A DNA stretch of 64,000 nucleotides from SXOA01 sp051004015 (GTDB lineage: Bacteria > Planctomycetota > Planctomycetia > Pirellulales > Pirellulaceae), in NCBI GenBank assembly GCA_051004015.1, contig JBPCKT010000114.1:1-64000 (forward strand). The letters are read 5' to 3'. Made by a program: the position numbers and the translations under genes. The notes beneath the pieces are model-generated. The model was not told where the DNA came from. It did not search any database and worked only from the letters and a program-made list of their open reading frames with translations. Position 1 is the first letter of the stretch. The number at the start of each line of letters is the position of its first letter. Positions 16,235-23,833 of the stretch are shown here, piece by piece.

Positions 16235-19200
16235 ATGTCCACGCGTCAAATTGCCCTCGTCCTTCTCCTCGCCGCACCCGCCTTCGCCGCCGAAGACAAG
16301 AAAGAACCGCCTTTCGAGTGCCGCTTCACCGATGGCCCCATCACCATCGACGGCAAAGCGGACGAAGCGGCCTGGAAGCACGCGCAGGTCATTGATAAGT
16401 TCACGCTGCCGTGGCTAAAGAATCCGCGGCCGGCGAAGACTGCGACTCGAGCACGCCTGCTTTGGGACCGTGAGAATCTGTACTTCTTCGCGGACATGGA
16501 CGACGGCGATTTGTTCGCCGACGTGACCGAGCACGATGGCAAAACGTGGGACAACGACGTCTTCGAGCTGTTCTTCAAGCCGGCGGATGACAAGCAGGGC
16601 TACTTCGAATTCCAGGTCAACGCGGCGAACACCCAGTTCGACATGTTCATGCCGCAGCGCGGCCAGGGGGACTTCGAAAAGCACAAAAAGGACGGCGAAT
16701 TCCACATGAAATCAGCCGTGCAGCTTCGCGGCTCACTCAACAAGCGAACGGATAAAGACAATGGCTGGTCGGTGGAAGGGCTAATTCCTTGGAAGAGTTT
16801 GATGCGGACTGGCGGCCGGCCGGCGGTGGACGAAATCTGGAAGTTCACGCTCTGCCGCTATGACTACTGCGTCACCTTCGATGGCCCGGAGCTTTCCAAC
16901 TGTCTCGCCAAGAGCAGCGTACCCAAGGCGGACTTTCATCACTGGGAAGATTACGCTCCGCTCAAGTTCGTTGGGCCGAGGAAGGAGCTGAGCAACAAGC
17001 CGTGGGGCCTGCCGAACTATCAGCCGCTCACCACCAGCCGCGTAATTGGCTCGCCAGAACCGCCGCTGCCGTATCGCACCGTAAAGGCATTCCCGAAGTT
17101 GCCGATGAGCTTTCCCATCACGCTCATGCGCCAGCCGGGAACGGACCTGTTTCTGGTCATCGTGCAGGATCGGCCTTACAGCACAACCCGCATCTGCCGG
17201 TTCAAGGACAGCCCCGAGACGACCGAGCTGGAACACATCCTCGACCAGCCGAAGGATGGCACTGCGTATGGAATCGCCTTCCATCCCAAATTCGCCGACA
17301 ACGGCTACATCTACATCGGCTGGAACGGACCCATGGAAGACAAGCCTGCGGATAAAGAGGGGAAGAAGCCCAAGGCAACTCGCGTCACGCGGTACACATT
17401 GGACGGCCAGCCGCCGTACAAGGTGGACCCCGCTTCCGCGGTCGAGATCATCTCCTGGGAATCCAACGGCCACAACGGCGGCGACGTGGCCTTCGGCCTG
17501 GATGGCATGTTCCTTGTCACCTCCGGCGACGGCACCAGCGATAGCGACACGAACGTCACCGGCCAGGACCTCACCAAGCCGCTCGCCAAGCTCCTCCGCC
17601 TCGACGTGGACCATCCCGCCGATGGCAAGCAGTACAGCATCCCCCGGGACAACCCGTTTCTCGGCCAGAAAGAAGTCGTGCCGGAAACCTATGCCTACGG
17701 CTTTCGCAACCCGTGGAAATTGACGGTGGATCCGAAGACGGGGCACATCTGGGTCGGCAACAACGGCCAGGATCTGTGGGAACAGGTCTACTTCGTTCGC
17801 CCCGGCGACAACTTTGGCTGGAGCGTCTTCGAAGGGAGCCACGATTTCTACCTCGCCCGCCAGCTCGGCCCGCACAAGCACACGCCCCCCGCCGCCGAGC
17901 ACCCGCACAGCGAATCCCGCTCCCTCACCGGCGGCGTCGTCTACCACGGCAGCAAGCTGCCGGAACTCCGCGGGGCCTACATCTACGGCGACCACTCCAC
18001 CGGCCGCGTCTGGGGGATCAAGCACGACGGCAACAAAGTCACTTGGCACAAGCTCCTCGTCGATACGCCGTTCAACGTCAGCGGCTTCGCCATCGACACG
18101 CACGGCGAGCTACTAGTCGCCGACCATCATGGTGAAGGAAAGGGGGGCTACTACTATCTGGAGCCGACGCCGCCAGTGCTCGAATCGACGGCGCCCTTTC
18201 CCAAGACCCTTTCCGCAAGCGGACTCTTCACCAGCGTCAAGGGACATCAGTTGCAGCCGGGCGCGGTGCCGTACTCGGTGAATTCCCCCCTCTGGTCCGA
18301 CGGCGCCTACAAGGAACGGTACATCGCCATCCCGCACAAGGAAGGACAAGACATGCGGATTGGCTACTCCACCAATCGCGGCTGGTTCTTTCCGGATGAA
18401 ACGGTGCTGGTAAAGTCGTTTGCTCTGGAGTCCGAACCCGGCAACGCCGCGACGCGAAAGTGGATTGAGACCCGCTTCCTCGTCAAGCAGCAAGGGGAAT
18501 GGGCCGGCTACTCGTACCACTGGAACGACGAGCAGACCGAAGGGACGCTCGTCCCCGGCGAAGGGCTGGACCGTCAGTACACGGTCGGCGGCAAGCAGCA
18601 CACTTGGCGCTACCCCAGCCGCACCGAATGCATGGTCTGCCACAGCCGGGCGGCGAACTACGTCCTGGGCCTCACGGAAGTCCAGATGAACAAGGACCAC
18701 GATTACGGCGGCGGCGTCATCGACAACCAGCTTCGTACCCTGGAATGCCTCGGGATGCTCAAGGTGAACTACGCCACCGAAACAGGGCCTTCCAAGCCTG
18801 CACCCATGCAGCGAGGACCGGTCGGCGAAAACGGGCTCCTCTCCAAGAACCCCGACCAGTACAAAAAGCTGGCCGACCCCTACGACGACAAGGCCCCGCT
18901 GGAAGCCCGCGTCCGCTCCTACCTCCAGTCCAACTGCGCCCACTGCCACGTCGATGCCGGCGGCGGCAACGCCCAGTTCAACGCCGAGCACACGGCTTCG
19001 CTCGCTGAAATGAAGCTGCTGGACATCGCCCCAGTCCACGACAAATTCGGCCTGGAGGACGCCAAACTCATCGCCCCCGGCCACCCCGAGCGCTCCGTCC
19101 TCCTCTACCGCCTCACCCACCGCGGCCGCGGCCAGATGCCGCAACTGGCCACGAACTTGGTGGATGAGAAGATGGTGCAGGCGGTGGAGGAGTGGATTCG

Positions 19201-19237
19201 GTCGCTGCCCAAAAAACAGCCCCCTGAGGGGAAATGA
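16235..19237 (+). CDS. CBM9-like / sugar dehydrogenase (GSDH) / dihaem cytochrome fusion
   Basis: A 1000-residue secreted protein (signal about 1-19, IALVLLLAAPAFA). Residues about 28-250 are a CBM9-like sandwich of the kind found in secreted carbohydrate-active proteins (PITIDGKADEAAWKHA; NDVFELFFKPADD). Residues about 275-640 form a glucose/sorbosone dehydrogenase-type beta-propeller (GTAYGIAFHPKFADNGYIYIGW; GYRNPW-like YGFRNPWKLTVDP; GGVVYHGSKLPELRGAYIYGDH). The C-terminal third carries two c-haem motifs, CMVCH (about residue 800) and CAHCH (about 904). The likely role is periplasmic oxidation of a sugar or polyol with electrons passed internally to cytochrome c; the PQQ requirement is inferred from the family. 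Confidence 0.85.
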   Translation: MSTRQIALVLLLAAPAFAAEDKKEPPFECRFTDGPITIDGKADEAAWKHAQVIDKFTLPWLKNPRPAKTATRARLLWDRENLYFFADMDDGDLFADVTEHDGKTWDNDVFELFFKPADDKQGYFEFQVNAANTQFDMFMPQRGQGDFEKHKKDGEFHMKSAVQLRGSLNKRTDKDNGWSVEGLIPWKSLMRTGGRPAVDEIWKFTLCRYDYCVTFDGPELSNCLAKSSVPKADFHHWEDYAPLKFVGPRKELSNKPWGLPNYQPLTTSRVIGSPEPPLPYRTVKAFPKLPMSFPITLMRQPGTDLFLVIVQDRPYSTTRICRFKDSPETTELEHILDQPKDGTAYGIAFHPKFADNGYIYIGWNGPMEDKPADKEGKKPKATRVTRYTLDGQPPYKVDPASAVEIISWESNGHNGGDVAFGLDGMFLVTSGDGTSDSDTNVTGQDLTKPLAKLLRLDVDHPADGKQYSIPRDNPFLGQKEVVPETYAYGFRNPWKLTVDPKTGHIWVGNNGQDLWEQVYFVRPGDNFGWSVFEGSHDFYLARQLGPHKHTPPAAEHPHSESRSLTGGVVYHGSKLPELRGAYIYGDHSTGRVWGIKHDGNKVTWHKLLVDTPFNVSGFAIDTHGELLVADHHGEGKGGYYYLEPTPPVLESTAPFPKTLSASGLFTSVKGHQLQPGAVPYSVNSPLWSDGAYKERYIAIPHKEGQDMRIGYSTNRGWFFPDETVLVKSFALESEPGNAATRKWIETRFLVKQQGEWAGYSYHWNDEQTEGTLVPGEGLDRQYTVGGKQHTWRYPSRTECMVCHSRAANYVLGLTEVQMNKDHDYGGGVIDNQLRTLECLGMLKVNYATETGPSKPAPMQRGPVGENGLLSKNPDQYKKLADPYDDKAPLEARVRSYLQSNCAHCHVDAGGGNAQFNAEHTASLAEMKLLDIAPVHDKFGLEDAKLIAPGHPERSVLLYRLTHRGRGQMPQLATNLVDEKMVQAVEEWIRSLPKKQPPEGK

Positions 19238-19329
19238 CATCCAAGTTCTGGCCCTCTTGCTTCCATTCCGATGTCCCGCGCGGCATGATACGGCTCTTCC
19301 CCTGAGTATTCACATCCAGGAGTCCAACC

Positions 19330-19830
19330 ATGGCAAAGAAGAAAGCGGTCAAGAAAACAACGTCGAAGAAGAAGTCTGCCAAGCCCGGCAAAAGGTCGGC
19401 CGCGAAGAAGAAACGTCCGGCCAAGAAGCCTGCCGCCAAGAAGAGCGTCAAGAAGGCGTCTCGGGTAAAGCGTCCGGCCAAGAAGGCGCCGCGAGCCAAA
19501 GCCGCCAAGAAGCAAGCTGCCGCCCGTGCGAGCAAGTCTCCTTCCAAGAAGAAACGCACTAGCGCCGCTCCCGCTTTGAAGCCCAGGCAGTACGTCGAGA
19601 AAATGTCGGTGACTATTGAGAGGCCGGACAACTCGGGGGACCTGGTGGCGACGGAGTCGCTGGGAGGCGCGGCTTTGGTACATCACACGGTTCATCCCGG
19701 AGCCGAGACGACGGCGATTCCTGGCCGGAGTTATCAAGATCTCAAGAAGCTCGGCGAGGGTTCGCATGAGATCGAGGTCGTCAAGACTCTTCCTCCGCCG
19801 CCAGTCGCTTCGCCTGCCAACAGCCCTTAG
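19330..19830 (+). CDS. lysine-rich histone H1-like protein
   Basis: A 166-residue protein preceded by AGGAG at good spacing. The first about 85 residues are almost entirely Lys, Ala, Arg, Pro and Ser with repeated AKK, PAKK and KRPAKK units, like eukaryotic H1 tails and bacterial HC1/HU-tail proteins; this part should be disordered and bind DNA. The last about 80 residues are different: an acidic-neutral segment (ATESLGGAALVHHTVHPGAETTA cut here into its character only) with a KKLGEGSHEIEVVK end. The N-terminal half supports nucleoid compaction or DNA bridging. The C-terminal module is not recognised. It is a single gene, convergent with the NHL gene. Confidence 0.75.
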   Translation: MAKKKAVKKTTSKKKSAKPGKRSAAKKKRPAKKPAAKKSVKKASRVKRPAKKAPRAKAAKKQAAARASKSPSKKKRTSAAPALKPRQYVEKMSVTIERPDNSGDLVATESLGGAALVHHTVHPGAETTAIPGRSYQDLKKLGEGSHEIEVVKTLPPPPVASPANSP

Positions 19831-19843
19831 TGAAGCCATTGTA

Positions 19844-19887
19844 AAACTGCAAAGGCGCCTACGGACTTGCCCCGTAGGTCTCAGTTT
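19844..19887. terminator. bidirectional hairpin between convergent genes
   Basis: The inner stem CCTACGG/CCGTAGG (19858-19864 and 19872-19878, 7-nt loop) lies inside an outer AAACTG/CAGTTT pair (19844-19849 and 19882-19887). It lies 14 bp after the H1-like gene and 19 bp from the stop of the minus-strand NHL gene, so it could terminate both transcripts. No long U-tract on either side. Confidence 0.5.
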
Positions 19888-19905
19888 GCGATGTGGCGAG
19901 ATTCC

Positions 19906-20928
19906 CTACAACCCCGGAGCAATCTTCAGCAGCGCGCCCTCCTTGGGTGCGTTCTCGCTGTCCTTCGTCGGGCCGACGACGGTGATGTAAAGCTCCCCCT
20001 CCTTGCCGAAGGCCAGGGCGGTCGGCTTATCGAGGGCCAGAATCTTGGTCGCCTTGACTCCCTGCTTGCCGTCGGCGTTGCTCTTGTCGAGGCGATAGAG
20101 GCCGCCGTCGCCGGCGGACATCCAGGCGAAGTCGAGGGCGTAGAGCTGCTTGGTCTTGGGGCTGTAGGCCAGGCCGGTGATGTCGTACAGGCCGGTCTCC
20201 AGGTTGAGCAGTTTCTTGCCGGTCTTGGCGCTGTAGAAGGTCAGCAGGCTGTCCTTGGGCTTGTTGATTTCACCCATCTGGCCGACCACGATGTCGCCGT
20301 CCGGGCCGATCGTGATGCCGACCGGGGCGTCCACGTCCACCGCCTCCTTGGTGGCGATGTAGCGGGTCAGCTCGCCGAACTTGGTGCCGGTGACGTCGGA
20401 CTTGAGGACCCAGCCCTTGGTGTCGTCGCCGTTGCTGGAGATATACACGGCCGTTTTTCCCACGGCGATGGCATAGAAGTTCCCTTCGGGCTTGAGGCCG
20501 TCTTTCTCCGGCAGTGGGCCGAGCTTGGCCTTGGCGTCCTTGTCGAAATTGATGGCCGGCTTGCCCGCGGCTGGGACCGTGAAGACGCGGACGTATTCCT
20601 CGCCATCCACAAAGCTGCCGTCGCCGACGACGAGCGTGTCCTTGTCCCAAAACGCGAGCCCCAGCGGGCCGATGTCGTACTTCGGGCCTTTGCCGTACAC
20701 GTCAATCTTGAATCCGGTGACCACGTCCTCGGCCTTGCCATCGACTACGCGGATAATCTTCCCCGCGGCGCTATCCGACACAAAGACGTGCCCGGTTTCC
20801 GGCTGCACGGCCACGCCGGAAGGATTGGAAAGAGCGCCGACGACGGTGTCGGCTTTGGTCTCGCCCCGTACGGGGGAAATGGCCAGCGCGACCAAGGCGG
20901 CGGCAAGCAGGGAAAGCGGTGTCTTCAT
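19906..20928 (-). CDS. secreted NHL/SMP-30-like beta-propeller protein
   Basis: A 340-residue protein with a signal peptide (MKTPLSLLAAALVALAISPVRG). The rest is a six-bladed propeller pattern: GALSNPSGVAVQPETGHVFVSDS, GPLGLAFWDKDTLVVGDG, DAPVGITIGPDGDIVVGQ, YDITGLAYSPKTKQLYALD and DKPTALAFGKEGELYITVVG are repeated blades of NHL type. It lies 45 nt downstream of a dihaem cytochrome-c peroxidase gene on the same strand and is probably co-transcribed. Such propellers are periplasmic binding or lactonase-like modules; no catalytic residues can be assigned. Confidence 0.8.
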   Translation of the reverse strand: MKTPLSLLAAALVALAISPVRGETKADTVVGALSNPSGVAVQPETGHVFVSDSAAGKIIRVVDGKAEDVVTGFKIDVYGKGPKYDIGPLGLAFWDKDTLVVGDGSFVDGEEYVRVFTVPAAGKPAINFDKDAKAKLGPLPEKDGLKPEGNFYAIAVGKTAVYISSNGDDTKGWVLKSDVTGTKFGELTRYIATKEAVDVDAPVGITIGPDGDIVVGQMGEINKPKDSLLTFYSAKTGKKLLNLETGLYDITGLAYSPKTKQLYALDFAWMSAGDGGLYRLDKSNADGKQGVKATKILALDKPTALAFGKEGELYITVVGPTKDSENAPKEGALLKIAPGL

Positions 20929-20973
20929 GAGTCATCTCCAGGAGTTGATTGAGGGCAGAGTTTTTGGGGAAAA

Positions 20974-21981
20974 CTATTCCGGCAGCTTGGGGGGCTCGAT
21001 GTCGGGGTACTTGGTGCTGCTGAGCCCTTCCTTGAGGAAGGTCACAAGGTCTTTCTTCTCTTCCGCGGTCAGTTTGAGCGGGTAGATTTCTTCGTCCAAA
21101 GTCTCACAAGGAAAGCCCCCTTTGTCGTAATACTCCACCACCTCTTCGAGCGTCTTGAATTTGCCGTTGTGCATGTAGGGGGCGGTGCGGGCGATTTCGC
21201 GAAGCGTCGGCGTCTTGAAGGCGCCGCGGTCTCCCCCCTGCTTGCTAAGCTCCTCGCGGCCGATGTCTGGTTTCTCCACTTCCATGCCGACGCCAATGTT
21301 GTGGAACGCACCGTCATTGAAATTCGGTCCGACGTGGCAGGCGGAACAATGACCCCGGTTGAAGAACACTTTCATTCCCCGCTGGGCCGGCTCGGAGAGG
21401 GCTTTGGTATCGCCCGCTTTGAAGCGGTCGTACGGAGCGCCACCGGAAAGGACCGTCCGCTCAAACGCGGCCAGCGACTTGGCGATGCCGTCCGCATTCA
21501 CATCGGTGGAAAAAACCTTCTGGAACTGCTTCTTGTACCCTTCAATCTTGTTGAGCTTGGCGACCACCTCGTCCAGCGGCATGTCCATCTCAATCGGGTT
21601 CTGGATGGGGCCCAGAGCCTGCCCCTCCAGGGCAATCGCCCGGCCATCCCAGAATTGCAGCTCCTGAAACGCCGCATTGATGATCGTCGGCGAGCTGCGG
21701 CCCCCCTTTTGTCCCCGCACGCCGGTGGCAAAGGCCTCGCCGTTGGACCACCCCTTCTTGGGGTCGTGGCAACTGGCGCAACTGATGGTGTCGTCGCGCG
21801 ACAGCCGCTTGTCGAAATAAAGCTGCTTGCCGAGCTCGACCTTCTCGGCTGTGTGCTTGTTATTTTCGGGCCAGACCAGCTTTTTGAGACCCAGGGGAAA
21901 ATCGTCTTCCGCGGGAAGGAGCGACGGGACCAGGAGCGAACAGACCGCGGCCAGGAGCGCGGCGGACGAGAAATAGCGCAT
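20974..21981 (-). CDS. dihaem cytochrome c peroxidase (MauG/CcpA family)
   Basis: A 335-residue secreted protein. The ATG at 21981 gives a signal peptide (YFSSAALLAAVCSLLVPSLLPA); the upstream extension to 22173 is not signal-like. Two c-haem attachment sites are visible: CASCH at 68-72 and CSACH at 212-216. Family blocks FDKRLSRDDTISCASCH, FWDGRAIALEGQA, GPNFNDGAFHNIG and TPTLREIARTAPYMHNG (with the distal Met) are all present. Such proteins reduce H2O2 in the periplasm or, as MauG relatives, oxidise protein side chains. The following NHL propeller gene is the likely operon partner. Confidence 0.9.
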   Translation of the reverse strand: MRYFSSAALLAAVCSLLVPSLLPAEDDFPLGLKKLVWPENNKHTAEKVELGKQLYFDKRLSRDDTISCASCHDPKKGWSNGEAFATGVRGQKGGRSSPTIINAAFQELQFWDGRAIALEGQALGPIQNPIEMDMPLDEVVAKLNKIEGYKKQFQKVFSTDVNADGIAKSLAAFERTVLSGGAPYDRFKAGDTKALSEPAQRGMKVFFNRGHCSACHVGPNFNDGAFHNIGVGMEVEKPDIGREELSKQGGDRGAFKTPTLREIARTAPYMHNGKFKTLEEVVEYYDKGGFPCETLDEEIYPLKLTAEEKKDLVTFLKEGLSSTKYPDIEPPKLPE

Positions 21982-22751
21982 AGGAGAAAAAGCTCGTTGG
22001 GGGCCGGAGAACCAGGTGGGAAAACGGGGCGGGAATGGTCCCCCGCATTCTTGCCGCTCGCGCGGACGGGGGCAAGTAGGGCGCGAAGACACTAACCCGA
22101 AGCGCCAGCGAGGGGTTCCTGCGAATATCCTTCGCCGGCGCGCCGGGCTGGTGGTTGCGAGGTAATTATACATGATTTGAAGCTCCTAATTCGTCGCGGT
22201 CGCATGGTCTTAACTGCTTGCCATTCCTAACCTTAGGCTGGCCCCTCGTTATTCATTTTGGCCCCAAATGCGCCTCTTTTTATTCATAATTAGGTAAGTA
22301 CTTATGCGTAAGTAGTTGAGTTTATTGACTTTCCGTCAACCAACGGCCCTGGATATTCGCGCCGGCCGCCCAAATTATAAGCTCCTTTCTCATTCACTTT
22401 TCGGCTCCCCACTCGTTGCAAGTCCCTGCCGCCCAGGCACTTGCAGCCCAGCGTCGGCCGAAAACCAGTGAAATGTTATAAGCGGTGATAAGCGGCCCAC
22501 GTCCAGCCTGCTCACCGTTGAAAACCTGGTGCTCACGAAGAACACTCCGCGCGCACCGGGCTCCTGGAGGTTAGATGCGCGGAACGACACTTTTGTTCAC
22601 TGGTACAAAAGAATTTTTTTCGCTTGGCGCCAGGTGCCACAAAGGAGGCTTGTCCGCCCCCCAAAACCTTCGCGTCGAGTTTTGCCTGCGGCCGTCTACC
22701 CCGGGAACGAAAGTGTACCGAGTTCGTTGGCCCTCCCGCTACAATACCCTT
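21982..22751. other. 770-bp gene-free region with AT-rich promoter-like patch
   Basis: No coding sequence is supported here. Between about 22245 and 22345 the DNA becomes clearly AT-rich, holding a TAAGTACTTA palindrome followed by a related GTAAGTA, and a TTGAC-TTTCC-GTCAA inverted repeat. This lies upstream of the minus-strand peroxidase and could carry its promoter and operator. Further right are a direct repeat ATAAGCGG (twice near 22480-22495) and an AT-rich stem CTTTTGT/ACAAAAG (22590-22611) followed by seven T residues, a weak terminator candidate on the plus strand. Confidence 0.4.
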
Positions 22752-22913
22752 ATGAAGTACAGCCTGGGAACCCTGATGCTTCTGCTGATGTTTGTTCCGC
22801 CGGTGTTAGCGGCAGGACTGGACCCGAAAGCGCGGTCGCTACTCGCCTACGCTCTTCTCGTCTGGCTGCCGCTTTTCCCGCTGGCTCTGTACACGTTTAC
22901 GAGGCGACCTTGA
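22752..22913 (+). CDS. KYSLGTLM-type small membrane protein (array member 1)
   Basis: A 53-residue protein beginning MKYSLGTLMLLLMFVPP, with two hydrophobic segments (about 6-21 and 30-47) and a basic C-terminus (TFTRRP). The longer frame starting at 22575 lacks this signature. Its TGA stop overlaps the TTG start of the next gene (bases 22910-22913), implying translational coupling. The KYSLRSLM N-terminus recurs in the next two genes and is, to my knowledge, a planctomycete-typical signature of unknown function. Confidence 0.65.
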   Translation: MKYSLGTLMLLLMFVPPVLAAGLDPKARSLLAYALLVWLPLFPLALYTFTRRP

Positions 22914-23149
22914 AGTACAGCCTGCGGAGCCTGATGACTGCCGTGTTCGTGATGCCGCCGCTAATCGCGGGGGCAGTATGGCTGGCGCGGTTGGTGAATG
23001 AGGCACCGTGGCGGAATGTGATAACGGACCCGCTAAATGGTGTCGACTTGTCCCACTATGGCGGCGGCGTGACGCCGTCGGAACCGCCAGACATGACTTA
23101 CCATTTGCCCAACTCTTCAGCACCTGCCCCAAATCCGCCCAAGCCGTGA
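22910..23149 (+). CDS. KYSLRSLM-type small membrane protein (array member 2)
   Basis: A 79-residue protein whose TTG start overlaps the stop of member 1. It reads (M)KYSLRSLMTAVFVMPPLIAG, then one transmembrane segment to about residue 28, then a soluble tail with Tyr, Pro and Asp residues ending in APAPNPPKP. Apart from the first 10 residues it does not resemble members 1 or 3, so only the N-terminal signature is conserved. Three nucleotides separate it from member 3. Confidence 0.6.
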   Translation: MKYSLRSLMTAVFVMPPLIAGAVWLARLVNEAPWRNVITDPLNGVDLSHYGGGVTPSEPPDMTYHLPNSSAPAPNPPKP

Positions 23150-23152
23150 GCC

Positions 23153-23359
23153 ATGAAGTACAGCTTGCGAAGCCTGATGATTGTGGTCACGCGGATTTGC
23201 GTTGCGTGTTTTCTGTTGCCGCGACCATACCCGAGCCCCTGGGGCACCCTCTGGTTATGGACTAGAGAGCAAGGCACGGTTTTTTTCATCGTCGCTGTTG
23301 TGATTGCAACGGGCGGCGTTCTCGCACTGGCTCGCTCCTTCCGCCACGAGCAGCCGTGA
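23153..23359 (+). CDS. KYSLRSLM-type small membrane protein (array member 3)
   Basis: A 68-residue protein, MKYSLRSLMIVVTRICVA at the start, with a second hydrophobic segment (VFFIVAVVIATGGVLALA, about 43-60) and a basic end (RSFRHEQP). It probably spans the membrane twice. Its TGA overlaps a GTG that opens a fourth reading frame with the related signature RFSIRDLL. Confidence 0.65.
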   Translation: MKYSLRSLMIVVTRICVACFLLPRPYPSPWGTLWLWTREQGTVFFIVAVVIATGGVLALARSFRHEQP

Positions 23360-23430
23360 GATTCTCCATCCGCGACCTACTGGTGGTACGTTTTAGGTCG
23401 TTCTCCCTCGCTGGCGCGGTAGGCTGGTGA
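23356..23430 (+). pseudogene. truncated RFSIRDLL-type array member 4
   Basis: A GTG overlapping the stop of member 3 opens 24 codons reading (M)RFSIRDLLVVRFRSFSLAGAVGW, then TGA. RFSIRDLL is the alternative form of the signature, but the hydrophobic body is replaced by sequence that leads into a leader block also found upstream of the TVP38-like gene. It looks like a gene cut by recombination just after its signature. Confidence 0.45.
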
Positions 23431-23649
23431 TAGGCTGAAGGATTCGTTTCCTAATCCCGTCCGCGCATGAGTCATCCGCAAGAAATGCCCGCGCCGCCGG
23501 CCTCAAGTATCAGGGGGCTGACGCCCCCGCTTGCCTGGCGAGGGGCATCGCCCGCGGATGCGCCGACGATTCATGGACGGCCGGCTGGGGACCCCACAAG
23601 GAGCCTGGCCGCGCCGCCACCGGACCGGAGGACCAGTCCCGTGGACTAA
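23431..23649 (+). pseudogene. duplicated leader and start, interrupted by a palindromic element
   Basis: Bases 23431-23480 resemble 25264-25315, the leader and first codons of the TVP38-like gene: both run TAGGCTGAAGGA ... CCCGT ... ATGAG(T/C)CATCCGCA. Here the reading frame starts MSHPQ as in the intact gene and then diverges within a few codons. A GGGGGC-TGAC-GCCCCC hairpin lies at 23513-23528, like dispersed planctomycete palindromes. The 60-codon frame has no recognisable body and is called a decayed or decapitated copy. The rest of the gap to 23833 has only the hairpin listed next. Confidence 0.45.
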
Positions 23650-23727
23650 CCTGTGCATCCGCGGCTGCTGCGACGATTCCCGGCTACCCCATGGCGGGCG
23701 CGTAGGAATTGAATTACCCACGCACCC

Positions 23728-23759
23728 ACCGCCGGACGCAATCATGATGCGCCGGCGGT
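23728..23759. terminator. strong hairpin downstream of the RTX gene
   Basis: Stem ACCGCCGG/CCGGCGGT (23728-23735 and 23752-23759) is extended by CGCA/TGCG after a one-base bulge, with a 7-nt loop. It lies about 75 bp past the stop of the minus-strand RTX gene. No U-tract follows, so it may be a Rho-independent-like stop or an mRNA 3' stabiliser. Confidence 0.4.
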
Positions 23760-23833
23760 CTTCTGCTGGTTGGAAACCCGCATCCAGGGCCTTCGTCAAT
23801 CAGCCCTAGATGGAGCAATCAGGCGAAAATCAG

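Noticed and set aside
16781..18103. 440-codon minus-strand frame inside the sugar dehydrogenase fusion
   Set aside because: Antisense to a protein with clear propeller and haem motifs; no family features.
22590..22620. Factor-independent terminator CTTTTGT/ACAAAAG plus T-run as a firm call
   Set aside because: The stem is AT-rich and weak and no gene ends just upstream on the plus strand, so it is only mentioned within the gap description.
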